A DNA stretch of 64,000 nt from Pseudoalteromonas phenolica (lineage in GTDB: Bacteria > Pseudomonadota > Gammaproteobacteria > Enterobacterales > Alteromonadaceae): contig NZ_CP013187.1 of the NCBI RefSeq assembly GCF_001444405.1, positions 1,364,001 to 1,428,000 of the forward strand, read 5' to 3'. The notes beneath the pieces are model-generated. The model made no database searches, had not been told where the DNA came from, and saw only the letters and a list, made by a program, of their open reading frames with translations. This document shows positions 33,787-43,235 of this stretch, piece by piece. Each line of letters begins with the position of its first letter. Positions within the stretch are counted from its first letter, which is position 1. Made by a program: the position numbers and the translations under genes.

Positions 33787-36062
33787 TGTCCTGCTCCTAC
33801 CTGAATAGTCATATTAGTATTAACCTGGTTATACCAACGTGGTGATGTTGAACCATTACTTGTCGCGAAGTCTGCAAAGTTGCTATAAGCGCGATTTATA
33901 TCCACTTTTTCATGGGGGTGGCGCCATGGCGCACCGATAGCTAATGCGAAAGGAATACCACTTTCAGTTTGGAAGTAAAGTGACTCTAATGGCGCGCTAG
34001 CATCATCGGCATCCGCATCTAATAGAGATAAATTAAAAGCTTCTGTCGGAGATTGGTTTTTCAAATGAATCTCCAAACCTCTATAATTACCATCCGTAAT
34101 CACATCGCCATGATAATGACCTTCACTCGCAAAAATAAATGGGTCAAGCAGGCTACCGGGAGCTGTCTCAGGCGAAATAGCATTAACAAGAGGGAGGTTG
34201 ACTGAGAACGTAACTTTCTTATTAACGTCGCAATTCACTTCGGTTCTAAAGTACTGACAACCATTCTGAATATTTACATGATCCCAAATATCGCTTGCAA
34301 TAACTGCGATAGCTTGTTCGCGATTTGGCTCAATAACCGCCTGATTGATCGTTTTACCATTAATCAAAACAGTTGCATTTTGGGTATCTACCTGATCGGC
34401 ATTAATAATGTGAGTCAGCCCTGAATCATTGTTTTTTTCGAACAACCTTACTGCAAACCCGTTATGGAAACTTGCGCCGACACCTAAAATTTCTCCTTCA
34501 ATTCTGTAACTAGTTACCCCTTCAGAAGAAAAGTATTTGGTTGTGCGATAATGCAATACTAGATCATTAAAATCAGAATCACCTAGGTAGGGCCAGCGGT
34601 CTTCATATGCCAAAGTGACCCAATCATTTTGGCCAGGGTAACTTTCAGAACCAAATGTTTCAAACTCATAATCTTCTACTTCTCCACCTTGCACAGCACC
34701 GTAGGCAGTTAAAGTAACCTCCTGTCCGTCTGTTACTCTGAAGCGTGCCCATGAATTGCCGTTTGCAGCACTCTCAGGCACATCGATTAAGATGCTATTA
34801 GCGCCTTGGCTTAAACTCATTTTATCGATGGCTTTTTCATCTTCAGAAAAATTACCGTCTTGATTCCAATCGAACCAGGCATAAAGCGAACTGGCTTGTG
34901 ACGCGGTCACGATGACTTGTGCAGTTAATCCAGCAGCGAAATCAGTCGCTAAAATAATGCCGTCATCAGAACTGTCTGAATAATCAATAGTCATGTCACT
35001 ACTAGTATTTATGTTCTCACCGTCAACAGAGTTCCCTAAGTAAATAAGGTTTTCGTTATCTTGGTTCGGATCAAATACATGCCGTGCGCCATTGTTATCA
35101 AGTGCACTGCGGTAGGGGAGCGGTGCATCGCCAAAATCCATTGATTCGTCAGTGACTTCCACTTTTGCTATGGCACAACGTGCGCCATCATTTTGTCCTG
35201 ATTTTGGACCTAGTGTGAAGATTTCAGTGGTCGGGTTATAACCGGACTTATCGTCAGGTACGTTAGTTAGGTCAACCTTGAAAACATTTCCTGATGCATT
35301 GTTACTCACGTAGAAAATGATGCTCTCTTTGGTTTCTCCTGTTTCTTCATCATAAACATCTTGCACCCCAAAATAAGCAGCGCCAAATGCACCAGAGTCA
35401 GAACCTATATCTAAACGTGTAACAAGCTCTGGAGTGCTGTTTGGTTCGAGAGAAATTTCAAATAAATCACCATCAGACTCCATTGCATATAACTTGTTAG
35501 TGATCGGGTGAAATGCAAAATCATAAATAGTGGTTGACCAACTCTCGCTGCCTGGTTGTTTGATTGCAACAAGTGGTGCGTTTAAATCATCGGTTAGCGG
35601 AACTTCGAATAAGCCCTTACCTCTGTTGTAGATGAAGTAACTAGATGTACGAGTGTCTAACTCCCCTTCAGCGGGAGTGTCACCCGATACTTTTACATCA
35701 CCTACAAAAAAATGCACGTTTTCAGGTAAACCAGAAACATTCAATTCAGTTGAATCATAATGAACTGAATCGCCGTCAATTGTTTGTTCAATTCTGACAA
35801 CTTGTCTGCTCTCTTTTCTGAAGCCATACAAGTATTGATCTTTGAAGTTAAAGCCTACAGCATTAACACTGGCATTATCTTCGACGCCGTTCAATCTTAG
35901 AGTACCGGCAATTAAGTTCGTCCTTCCTGAAGCTAGATCGATACCATACATTTTGGCGTTACTATCTTGCATTAAGAAAGCTTGGCTAGGGCAGTTTTCG
36001 AATGGGGCGGCGTTAGCTAGTAATGGGACTAACGCAGCGGAGATCAAGCATTTTTTAATCAT
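33783..36062 (-). CDS. LruC domain-containing secreted protein
   Basis: The 759-residue protein has a signal peptide (MIKKCLISAALVPLLANA). A propeller-like N-terminal part follows (about 20-300; QAFLMQDSNAKMYGIDLASG) and then a GEVED-type region (about 305-465; FGDAPLPYRSALDNNGARH ... GGEVEDYEFE). From about 473 to the end lies an LruC-type domain with LAYEDRWPYLGDSDFNDLVL. Acidic clusters such as DWNQDGNFSEDE suggest calcium binding. LruC is an outer-membrane lipoprotein of Leptospira of unclear function, so the domain name gives only a surface location. The following acidic lipoprotein overlaps by 4 bp and may anchor it. The biological role is unknown. Confidence 0.82.
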   Translation of the reverse strand: MIKKCLISAALVPLLANAAPFENCPSQAFLMQDSNAKMYGIDLASGRTNLIAGTLRLNGVEDNASVNAVGFNFKDQYLYGFRKESRQVVRIEQTIDGDSVHYDSTELNVSGLPENVHFFVGDVKVSGDTPAEGELDTRTSSYFIYNRGKGLFEVPLTDDLNAPLVAIKQPGSESWSTTIYDFAFHPITNKLYAMESDGDLFEISLEPNSTPELVTRLDIGSDSGAFGAAYFGVQDVYDEETGETKESIIFYVSNNASGNVFKVDLTNVPDDKSGYNPTTEIFTLGPKSGQNDGARCAIAKVEVTDESMDFGDAPLPYRSALDNNGARHVFDPNQDNENLIYLGNSVDGENINTSSDMTIDYSDSSDDGIILATDFAAGLTAQVIVTASQASSLYAWFDWNQDGNFSEDEKAIDKMSLSQGANSILIDVPESAANGNSWARFRVTDGQEVTLTAYGAVQGGEVEDYEFETFGSESYPGQNDWVTLAYEDRWPYLGDSDFNDLVLHYRTTKYFSSEGVTSYRIEGEILGVGASFHNGFAVRLFEKNNDSGLTHIINADQVDTQNATVLINGKTINQAVIEPNREQAIAVIASDIWDHVNIQNGCQYFRTEVNCDVNKKVTFSVNLPLVNAISPETAPGSLLDPFIFASEGHYHGDVITDGNYRGLEIHLKNQSPTEAFNLSLLDADADDASAPLESLYFQTESGIPFALAIGAPWRHPHEKVDINRAYSNFADFATSNGSTSPRWYNQVNTNMTIQVGAGQ

Positions 36063-36206
36063 AATGGCACCCGGAGTATTAGAGTTTACGCTAGTGATGC
36101 ATGATCAAGTCCAAAATTTAAGTGTATGTTTTTACTTTAGAATACGAAATTTGAATGACGTTCATTTCTGTTTTGCGTAGCATTTTGCAAATCACATATA
36201 ATGAGA

Positions 36207-37169
36207 TTACTGTGACTCAGATGTAAAAAAGTCTACAATTTTTCCTTTAAGTTCTCCTTGCCAAGGTTTACCTAGGATATCTGTAACAGATGTTTGGCAA
36301 TATGATAAAAACTTGAGTGCCGTTTTTGGCATGTAACGGTCATTCCTTGCAATAAAATACCAGTGATTAACTAAAGGAAGGCCATCTACAGATAACACCT
36401 TTAAGTTCGAATTTTGAAGGTCTAGTACATGCTGAGAAAGCATACCAATTCCCATTCCTGAAGAGATCCCTACCTTAATTGCCTCATTGCTCGAAAGTTG
36501 TTGCATGTGAGCGGGTGCAATACTTTTACTTTGCAAAAAACTATCAAACATCATTCTGGTAGCAGAACCTTGTTCACGCATTAAAAAGCGATGTTCAACT
36601 AAGTCACTTGCCTTGATATTACTTCGTGAGCTTAAAGCGTGATTTTTGTCAGCAACTAAAACAAGAGGGTTTGCTAAAAAAGGTTCTGCGATGGCATGTT
36701 CAAGAGATGGGGGATGACTGAATACATATAGATCATCTAAGCCACGCTCAAAACGTTGGAGTACTTGTTCTCTGTTACCGATTTCAAGGGTAATTTCTAT
36801 TTCAGGATAGAGTGCCTGAAATGGCCCAATCAGCCTAGGTAAGATATATTGCGCTGTGTTAACCATAGCAATTTTTAAGTGGCCAGAATGCCCGGCCTTA
36901 ATATCAGTAAGTTGCGCATTAAATTCATCTAAACAGGCAAAAATACGCTGGCAAGATAAATACAGTGCGTTGCCAGCTTCTGTTAATACAAATTTTTGTT
37001 GTTTGAAGATGTAAAGTGTTTGTCCTACTGTTTCTTGCAGCTTCTTTAATTGTATTGAAACAGTTGGTTGAGTGAGGTGGAGTTGCCTAGCTGTTTCACT
37101 AATAGAACCTGTTTGTACTAATGTCACATAGACCCTCAACAATCTGAAAGTGAGATAACGTTCAATCAT
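36207..37169 (-). CDS. LysR family regulator, probably of the SbtA transporter
   Basis: The 320-residue protein has an N-terminal winged helix-turn-helix (LRVYVTLVQTGSISETARQ, LTQPTVSIQLKKLQ) and a periplasmic-binding-like effector domain (about 92-300). Its pattern (DDLYVFSHPPSLEH, LVADKNHALS, GMGIGMLSQHVL) is like CbbR/CmpR-type regulators of CO2 and bicarbonate genes. It is divergent from sbtA with 94 bp between the starts, the standard LysR arrangement, so it should activate sbtA when bicarbonate or a related metabolite is limiting. A palindrome in the gap may be its operator. Confidence 0.85.
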   Translation of the reverse strand: MIERYLTFRLLRVYVTLVQTGSISETARQLHLTQPTVSIQLKKLQETVGQTLYIFKQQKFVLTEAGNALYLSCQRIFACLDEFNAQLTDIKAGHSGHLKIAMVNTAQYILPRLIGPFQALYPEIEITLEIGNREQVLQRFERGLDDLYVFSHPPSLEHAIAEPFLANPLVLVADKNHALSSRSNIKASDLVEHRFLMREQGSATRMMFDSFLQSKSIAPAHMQQLSSNEAIKVGISSGMGIGMLSQHVLDLQNSNLKVLSVDGLPLVNHWYFIARNDRYMPKTALKFLSYCQTSVTDILGKPWQGELKGKIVDFFTSESQ

Positions 37170-37210
37170 ATTGATATTTATCTATAGGAGTATTATTTAA
37201 GTTTAATTTT

Positions 37211-37224
37211 TATCAATATTGATA
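37211..37224. promoter_or_regulatory. palindromic LysR-type operator candidate
   Basis: TATCAATATTGATA is a perfect 14-bp palindrome in the 94-bp gap between the divergent lysR and sbtA genes. A half-matching ATATTGATAT lies at about 37169-37180. LysR proteins bind dyads of the type ATC-N6-GAT/T-N11-A near this position. Confidence 0.5.
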
Positions 37225-37263
37225 GTCTTTTACAATGCCGCTCGTTAAATTTTAGGAGTGCTT

Positions 37264-38208
37264 ATGCCAGATATCATTGTTATGTTCTTTATTTTGGGAC
37301 TTGTGGCAGGTTTGTTGCGTTCAGATCTTGCGATCCCAAAAGCTACTTATGACACATTAAGCTTATTGCTTATGCTGACTATAGGTTTAAAAGGCGGCAT
37401 AGCGCTGCATGGGAATGTGAGTTGGTCATTAGTTCCACAAATGCTCGTTGTTATATCGTTAGGTGCGCTCATCCCTTTGAGCTTATTTCCAATTTTAAGA
37501 AAGCTAATAGGGTTGTCTATAGCTAACAGTGCAAGTATTGCAGCTCATTATGGTTCAGTAAGTGCTGGTACTTTTGCGGTTGCATTGGCTTATGCTGAGA
37601 CAAATCAGTTAGCAGTTGGAGCTGAGGTCACTTTATACTTAGTATTACTTGAATTGCCAGCAATTATTGTTGGTTTATTGTTGTTCAGAAGACTTTCGCA
37701 AGATACAAGTTCACAAGTCTCGATGAAAGCTTTGTGGCATGAAGCCCTAACAAATAAAAGTGTGATTTTATTAGTGGGTGGTGTGTTTATAGGGTTAATG
37801 TATGGTGAGCAACAAGGTGCACAAGTAACTGGGTTATTGACATCAAGTTTTAAAGTCGTTTTGGCATTATTCTTACTTGAAATGGGTATTACTGCAGCAC
37901 AAACTCTTCGACCTATGCCATTTAAATACTGGAAATTAGCAATATTTGCTCTCACAGTACCATTTATTTTAGGTACTTTAGGGGTATTTGTTGGTGCCGC
38001 ACTAGGATTAACTTTAGGCTCCATTGTTGTGCTTGCAAGCATTATGGCCAGCGCATCTTATATTGCTGCACCTGCCGCAATAAAGGCTTCTATCAAAGAA
38101 GCTGATATTGGCTTGGCGATGCTCAGTTCACTCGGTCTAACCTTCCCATTAAATGTTGTGATTGGGATAGGCATTTACCATCAGATAGCCTTATGGCATC
38201 TTGCATAA
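37264..38208 (+). CDS. sbtA: SbtA-type sodium-dependent bicarbonate transporter
   Basis: The 314-residue membrane protein starts MPDIIVMFFILGLVAGLLRSD, the characteristic N-terminus of SbtA, followed by LTIGLKGGIALHG and about ten helices in two inverted repeats. HYGSVSAGTFAVALAYAE and its repeat counterpart MASASYIAAPAAIKA mark the two core crossover helices. SbtA imports bicarbonate with sodium. In heterotrophs this feeds carboxylases when CO2 is scarce. AGGAG five bases before ATG 37264 sets the start; a GTG at 37258 overlaps that site and is rejected. No SbtB (PII-like) partner gene follows. Confidence 0.85.
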   Translation: MPDIIVMFFILGLVAGLLRSDLAIPKATYDTLSLLLMLTIGLKGGIALHGNVSWSLVPQMLVVISLGALIPLSLFPILRKLIGLSIANSASIAAHYGSVSAGTFAVALAYAETNQLAVGAEVTLYLVLLELPAIIVGLLLFRRLSQDTSSQVSMKALWHEALTNKSVILLVGGVFIGLMYGEQQGAQVTGLLTSSFKVVLALFLLEMGITAAQTLRPMPFKYWKLAIFALTVPFILGTLGVFVGAALGLTLGSIVVLASIMASASYIAAPAAIKASIKEADIGLAMLSSLGLTFPLNVVIGIGIYHQIALWHLA

Positions 38209-38213
38209 TTTAT

Positions 38214-38237
38214 AAAGCTGGCATTGCCAGCTTTTTT
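38214..38237 (+). terminator. rho-independent terminator of sbtA
   Basis: AAAGCTGGC-ATT-GCCAGCTTTTTT is a 9-bp stem with a 3-nt loop and T run, 6 bp after the stop. Confidence 0.95.
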
Positions 38238-38364
38238 ATTGAAAAATATTAATAGTAATCAATATTATCCCGCAAAAACTAATATATTCTTCTATAATGA
38301 ATAAAAAATAATTCAAATGGATTTCATATGCACAGGGTGTTGCAATTAATGAAGGTCACTCAAA

Positions 38365-40320
38365 ATGTTCCAACGTTTAAAACTAAACGCCCAATTGAAC
38401 TTATCTTTTGGTTTAATGATTGCGCTCTTGTGTGTAGTAAGCCTTGTTTCATATTTCGCACTTAGTTCAGGACATACTAATTTCGTTGAATATAGAATGA
38501 ATGCCCGTGATAGTAATTTATCAGGCCGTATTCAGGCGAATTTACTTATGGTCAGATTGAATGCTTTGAAATACTTAGAAGACCGTAGCAAGAAAAACGT
38601 TGAAGAATTTAATGAACGATTTTCTTTACTAAGTGAGCTTATTATTCAAGGGAAGTCACAATTCAAAGACCCTGCTAAAGTACGAGAAATCAACGATATT
38701 CAGACAAAGGCAGAACAGTATAAAGATGCTTTTGCAAATGTGGTTAAATTGTTTGAACAGCGTGATCAAATCGTGAGTAATGATTTAGACGCAAATGGCG
38801 CAGAAATGCGCAAAAGCATTACTAAGATTATTGATAGAAGCGCTTCAATCAAAAACACTGACTTATTGCATAAGTCTTCTAAATTGCAAGAAGCACTATT
38901 ATTAGGGCGCTTATATGTCAGTAAGTTTTTGATTAACAATTCAGTAGAAGAATATCAGCGTTCTCTAGATGAATTTGACGAAGTCACAAGAGATGCTGAG
39001 AAACTAAAATCAATATTGAGTAATAGCAGTGACATTGCAGCATTTAATGATTTTGAGCGCCGTTCAAAAGTGTATGTAGAAGGTATTAAAAAAGTCCAAG
39101 ACATCATTATTTCTCGCAATAATATTATTGATAATTCTCTAAACAAAATCGGACCTGAAATAGCCGAAAAGATCGAGAAAATTAAACTCGCAAGTAAAAA
39201 CCGTCAGGACGAAATTGGTCCCCAGCTGCAGGCAGATAGTGAATCTGCAATCGTAACGATCATTGTATTCTCATTGATTGTTATCGCTGTTGGGCTATTT
39301 CTGAGCTATTTTATTTCTAATTTAATCCGCAAACCGATCGGCGGTGAACCTGCTGAAATGGAAAAAATAGTTCAAGCAGTCTCTCAAGGTGACCTAACTT
39401 ACCGTTTTCAGAATACTGGCAATGAAACTGGCATTTATCTAGCTATGCGTGAAATGGTCGATAAGCTTAACGCTATGATAGCGCAAGTGATGCAATCAAC
39501 AACACAAGTTACAAATACTTCAAAAGAGCTAAATCAGATAACGACACAATCAAAAATAGGTGCAGAGCAACAGACTGATCAATTAACACAAACTGCCACT
39601 GCAATGAATCAAATGGCAGCTACAGTGAACGAAATTACACAAAGTGCTCAAATGGCTGCAGATTCAGCTTTGAATGCCGATAATGATGCAGTATCAGGTA
39701 AAGCGGTTGTGCAAGCGACGCAACAAGCAATGGCAGAGCTAGTGGAAACTATGCTCAATGTTAGTCAAACGATTGAAAATTTAGAGGCTGAAACGGAATC
39801 AGTTGGGTCTATTCTTGATGTTATTAGAGGAATAGCAGATCAAACTAATTTGCTTGCTTTAAACGCGGCGATTGAGGCTGCGCGTGCAGGAGAGCAGGGT
39901 AGAGGGTTTGCTGTTGTTGCTGATGAAGTAAGATCATTAGCAAGTCGTACCCAGCAAAGCACTGAAGAAATACAAGTAATGATTTCGAAACTTCAAAACG
40001 AAGCGAAACGTTCGGTTGATTCTATGCGAGCAAATATGCAAGGGGTAGAGCAAACGGCTGAAAAAACGGCAAAAACAGAGCAAGTTTTAGAAACGATTTC
40101 ACACTCTGTTGGCACAATTAAAGATATGAATGTGCAAATAGCAAGCGCATCAGAAGAGCAAAATGTAGTGAGTCAGCAGATCAGTGACAGTGTACAAAGT
40201 GTGAATGAAAAAGCGCACGATACAATGGAAGGTGCTGATCAAGCTTCTCAAATTGCAGATAATTTATCCCACTTAGCGAGTGAGTTAGATAATATTGTTA
40301 AACAATTTAGAGTTCGTTAG
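38365..40320 (+). CDS. methyl-accepting chemotaxis protein with HBM-like sensor domain
   Basis: The 651-residue receptor has TM1 (about 12-33) and a long all-helical periplasmic domain (about 40-295) with RIQANLLMVRLNALKYLEDR and a second similar bundle (LLGRLYVSKFLINNSVEEYQ). This is the two-bundle plan of helical bimodular (HBM) sensors. TM2 (about 298-320), HAMP (NLIRKPIGGEPAEMEKIV) and the signalling hairpin IADQTNLLALNAAIEAARAG follow. HBM receptors such as McpS respond to TCA-cycle acids; the ligand here is not established. It lies between sbtA and a histidine kinase gene in the same direction. Confidence 0.88.
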   Translation: MFQRLKLNAQLNLSFGLMIALLCVVSLVSYFALSSGHTNFVEYRMNARDSNLSGRIQANLLMVRLNALKYLEDRSKKNVEEFNERFSLLSELIIQGKSQFKDPAKVREINDIQTKAEQYKDAFANVVKLFEQRDQIVSNDLDANGAEMRKSITKIIDRSASIKNTDLLHKSSKLQEALLLGRLYVSKFLINNSVEEYQRSLDEFDEVTRDAEKLKSILSNSSDIAAFNDFERRSKVYVEGIKKVQDIIISRNNIIDNSLNKIGPEIAEKIEKIKLASKNRQDEIGPQLQADSESAIVTIIVFSLIVIAVGLFLSYFISNLIRKPIGGEPAEMEKIVQAVSQGDLTYRFQNTGNETGIYLAMREMVDKLNAMIAQVMQSTTQVTNTSKELNQITTQSKIGAEQQTDQLTQTATAMNQMAATVNEITQSAQMAADSALNADNDAVSGKAVVQATQQAMAELVETMLNVSQTIENLEAETESVGSILDVIRGIADQTNLLALNAAIEAARAGEQGRGFAVVADEVRSLASRTQQSTEEIQVMISKLQNEAKRSVDSMRANMQGVEQTAEKTAKTEQVLETISHSVGTIKDMNVQIASASEEQNVVSQQISDSVQSVNEKAHDTMEGADQASQIADNLSHLASELDNIVKQFRVR

Positions 40321-40404
40321 TAACTGAGTTTAAATCTTTTTTATCCAGTCATAACGCAGTATCTCAGCTATGCTATTAATAAATGCATACTTTGAGGTGC
40401 TGTT

Positions 40405-41760
40405 ATGATGTATGGGGTCGATAAAATAAATGCCTTCGCTTTAGCCATGTTGAACCAAGCTGAGTTAGAAGATTTACTTTGGTCTATTGCTCAAGGCGTT
40501 GGCGAAATCATGGAGTTTGATGATTGCGTCATTTATTTACGTAATGGTGATAAGTTGGTGCAAATGGCGGCATTTGGCATCAAAAACCCCAAAGATCGAG
40601 AGATCTTCGAGCGTATAGAAATTTCAGTTGGTGAGGGAATTGTTGGTAACGTAGCCTTAACAGGTGAGGCTGAAATTATCTCAGACACCCGAGAGGATGC
40701 TCGTTATATTAACGACCAATATAATGGTTTATCAGAGTTGGCGGTACCTGTAGTCTATGAAGGTGAAACTATCGCTGTTATTGACTCTGAATCAAATAAG
40801 CCCAACGACTACTCTGAATTTGAGCAAGCTTTACTTCAAGTGATTGCAAATATTGCATCCCCACGTATTGCATCAGCACAATATCAACTAAAGCTTAAAC
40901 AAACGCAAGTTCGTTTAGAAAAAAGCAACCAAGAGTTGAAGCATAGCTTAAATGAATTAGCGAAAAACCAAGCTGCATTGATACAATCTGAAAAAATGGC
41001 CTCTGTCGGTGTATTATCTGCAGGGATTGCCCATGAAATTAATACTCCTCTAGGTTTTTCAATTAGCAACCTCAACACAGTTTTAAAAGATTTTCTGCCT
41101 GAACTCACCCAAGTAATTCGGCGTGTCAAATTAGATCCAGATTTACCGGTTTCGAGCCGAGCCTTGCTTGATGATGAAGAGTTTAACTATGTGTTAGATG
41201 ATTTGTCTTCACTGACGCAAGAAACGTTAAATGGCCTAAAATCAGCAAAACAGATAATGCTAGATCTAAAACGTTTTTCACGAGAAGACTCTGATATTTT
41301 TATTCTCTCAGATATTAATCAAGGTATTGAATCGACACTTAATATTTTACGAAATGAGCTTAAAACGGATTGTGAAGTTAGCTTGGACCTACAGCCTTTA
41401 CCAGGTATAGCGGTCAATATTGGAAAGTTAAATCAAGTGTTTATGAACTTAATAATGAATGCAAAGCAGGCCATTTCAGAGCGGGGAGAAATATTCATAA
41501 GTTCCAAGTTTATTGATGATTGCATAGAAATAAAAGTTGGTGATACGGGATGCGGTATTCCTAAGTCACAGTTAAAAGATATTTTTACGCCCTTTTATAC
41601 CACTAAACCTGTAGGAGAAGGGACAGGACTTGGCTTAGCAATTTGTTATCGCATCATCTGCCAAGAGCATAATGGTAAATTAAGCGTAGAGTCTGATAAA
41701 CATGGAACAGTATTTACGATTTTGCTTCCAGCGAAACAGGAAATTGAACAAACAGCTTAA
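40405..41760 (+). CDS. soluble GAF-domain sensor histidine kinase
   Basis: The 451-residue protein has no membrane segment. A GAF domain (about 15-160) is followed by a coiled coil (about 160-195), an H-box (SAGIAHEINTPLGF, phosphorylated His210) and a HATPase domain. The ATPase part has the N box (NQVFMNLIMNAKQA), G1 (VGDTGCGIP), F box (FTPFYTTK) and G2 (GEGTGLGLAICY). It is close to the NtrB/ZraS-like group. It should sense a cytoplasmic ligand and autophosphorylate. No response regulator gene is adjacent. It lies 84 bp behind the HBM chemoreceptor and may share a transcript. The start at the first of two tandem ATGs is favoured by GAGG eight bases upstream. Confidence 0.88.
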   Translation: MMYGVDKINAFALAMLNQAELEDLLWSIAQGVGEIMEFDDCVIYLRNGDKLVQMAAFGIKNPKDREIFERIEISVGEGIVGNVALTGEAEIISDTREDARYINDQYNGLSELAVPVVYEGETIAVIDSESNKPNDYSEFEQALLQVIANIASPRIASAQYQLKLKQTQVRLEKSNQELKHSLNELAKNQAALIQSEKMASVGVLSAGIAHEINTPLGFSISNLNTVLKDFLPELTQVIRRVKLDPDLPVSSRALLDDEEFNYVLDDLSSLTQETLNGLKSAKQIMLDLKRFSREDSDIFILSDINQGIESTLNILRNELKTDCEVSLDLQPLPGIAVNIGKLNQVFMNLIMNAKQAISERGEIFISSKFIDDCIEIKVGDTGCGIPKSQLKDIFTPFYTTKPVGEGTGLGLAICYRIICQEHNGKLSVESDKHGTVFTILLPAKQEIEQTA

Positions 41761-41804
41761 AGTTGCTTACTTTTGGCTTTTAGTAGGACTTATAAGTGTA
41801 TCTA

Positions 41805-41822
41805 GCGTGGCTCATACCACGC
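41805..41822. terminator. hairpin between convergent kinase and ytoQ genes
   Basis: GCGTGG-CTCATA-CCACGC is a 6-bp GC-rich stem between the two convergent stop codons. There is no T run, so it is only a probable terminator. Confidence 0.45.
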
Positions 41823-41853
41823 AGTATGTTAATTTTAAATTCTAGTTTTGGCT

Positions 41854-42285
41854 TTAAGTCAGCGTATATTCAATCAATTGAATAACCTGTTCAGTCGTTG
41901 TTGCCCAAGCTTGTGCAGAACCGTCGACCTCTTTAAGAGGGTGAGTTAAAGATTCATCATGCAGAGTAATATAAGGCTTTGACAAAGCAGCACAAAAGCC
42001 AGCATCAAATGCGGCGTTCCATTGTCTGTATTTATCTCCAAAACGAATTATTGCAAGGTCACAGCTTTTAATCGCGTTCTGAATTTTTATGGCGTTTACT
42101 TTGGCTGATTTATGATCTCGCCAGAACGGATTTGCTTCCTCTCCGAGGCAATCACCTGCTGCATCACTACTCTCATGATCAGTATTTGCAGAAATAAACG
42201 TAACGGGTAGCTGTTTGTTTTTACAGCCATCAATAATTTGTTCACGCCAATCAGTGTGAATTTCGCCCGATAAATAAACTTTCAC
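41854..42285 (-). CDS. ytoQ: YtoQ family protein
   Basis: The 143-residue protein matches the YtoQ family across its length: MKVYLSGEIHTDWREQI at the start, ANPFWRDHKSAKVNAIKIQN in the middle and GDKYRQWNAAFDAGFCAAL near the end. The fold resembles nucleoside 2-deoxyribosyltransferases, and the phrase KYRQWNAAFDAG recalls their active-site helix, but the function of YtoQ is not established. It stands alone, convergent with the histidine kinase. The 237-bp gap upstream (42286-42522) contains the terminator of the ccdA-type gene and nothing else obvious. Confidence 0.85.
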   Translation of the reverse strand: MKVYLSGEIHTDWREQIIDGCKNKQLPVTFISANTDHESSDAAGDCLGEEANPFWRDHKSAKVNAIKIQNAIKSCDLAIIRFGDKYRQWNAAFDAGFCAALSKPYITLHDESLTHPLKEVDGSAQAWATTTEQVIQLIEYTLT

Positions 42286-42476
42286 AATTGCTCCTTAAGG
42301 TTATTTTATCTATGAAATCATACATTGCCCTATGCCACTGTTTGAGAATATGTGTTGAGGCTATGTTTTAAATGTACCAGTAAATACAGACCATTGAAGT
42401 AAGTTATCTTACCTTTTTCTATCAAGTCAATATACAAACAAATAATGAAAATTAGCGGTTATTCTGGAGGGGGTGA

Positions 42477-42504
42477 AGAGAGTGAACTAGATTCACTCTC
42501 TTTT
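42477..42504. terminator. hairpin downstream of the ccdA-like gene
   Basis: AAGAGAGTGAA-CTAGA-TTCACTCTCTT is an 11-bp perfect stem, 19 bp beyond the gene's stop. The T run is on the plus-strand side, so on the minus strand it may act mainly as an mRNA-end structure. Confidence 0.6.
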
Positions 42505-42522
42505 CTTACATATTTGATTAGC

Positions 42523-43233
42523 TTAGACACCAGTTACCCATGAAGGAAGGTGATTAAGTGCGATGGTTTCGAGGGTTTTATCAAAACCCGTAATGACCAT
42601 GAGTGCTAAAATGAGTAATAGCAGACCTAAAAGTTTCTTAAGCTTTTCAACGTTACTAAATACATTTGGACGTAGTTTTTGTAAAACACTGCTAGATATA
42701 ATACTCGTAATAATCAGTGCGCTCGCCGTACCTAAACCGAATAAGAACAATACAGAGCTTGCCATTAATATATCTTGTCCAAGTGATGCTAAAGCAATGG
42801 CGGTTCCGAGTGTTGGACCGACGCAAGGTAACCATACTAGACCAAGCATCATACCAATCATAAATTGACTAAAAACGCCATCTTGTTCACTTTGGTGCGT
42901 TTGTTGCTCAGGTGTCAACTTAGTGAGCACCAATGATAACCAGTTAGCTACTTTTGGGATGAGTAAACTGACCCCCATAAGCACTAACATAGCTGCACCA
43001 AACCAGCGTAAGACTTCTGGCGACAGTCCAAGACTAAATAAAATAAAGGTGAGTACACCGCCAGCAAGTGCAAAAGCAACGCTTAATCCTAAAGCTAAAG
43101 CAAATTGCCCTTTCTTACCGTTATTTGAAGACGAAGCCATCACAATGGGCACAAGTGGCCACACGCATGGTGAGAGTATGCTTAGCACACCAGCCATTAA
43201 TGCTAATGGCAAAGAGACAAATTCAATACCCAT
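42523..43233 (-). CDS. CcdA/DsbD-type thiol-disulfide membrane transporter
   Basis: The 236-residue protein has six membrane helices and the two conserved cysteine-proline motifs of the CcdA/DsbD family: SPCVWPLVP (Cys23) in helix 1 and LPCVGPTLG (about residue 137) in helix 4. These two cysteines carry electrons from cytoplasmic thioredoxin to a periplasmic partner. The thioredoxin-like protein encoded 2 bp upstream is the likely acceptor, so the pair resembles a split, minimal DsbD. No cytochrome c maturation genes are close, so the target pathway (reductive repair, cytochrome c or metal-site assembly) is open. Confidence 0.88.
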   Translation of the reverse strand: MGIEFVSLPLALMAGVLSILSPCVWPLVPIVMASSSNNGKKGQFALALGLSVAFALAGGVLTFILFSLGLSPEVLRWFGAAMLVLMGVSLLIPKVANWLSLVLTKLTPEQQTHQSEQDGVFSQFMIGMMLGLVWLPCVGPTLGTAIALASLGQDILMASSVLFLFGLGTASALIITSIISSSVLQKLRPNVFSNVEKLKKLLGLLLLILALMVITGFDKTLETIALNHLPSWVTGV

Positions 43234-43235
43234 GA

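Noticed and set aside
35842..36180. 112-codon plus-strand frame over the start of the LruC-domain gene
   Set aside because: Antisense to a signal peptide-encoding region and without domain or ribosome binding site.
37258..37263. GTG start for sbtA two codons upstream
   Set aside because: The GTG lies inside the AGGAG site that fits ATG 37264.
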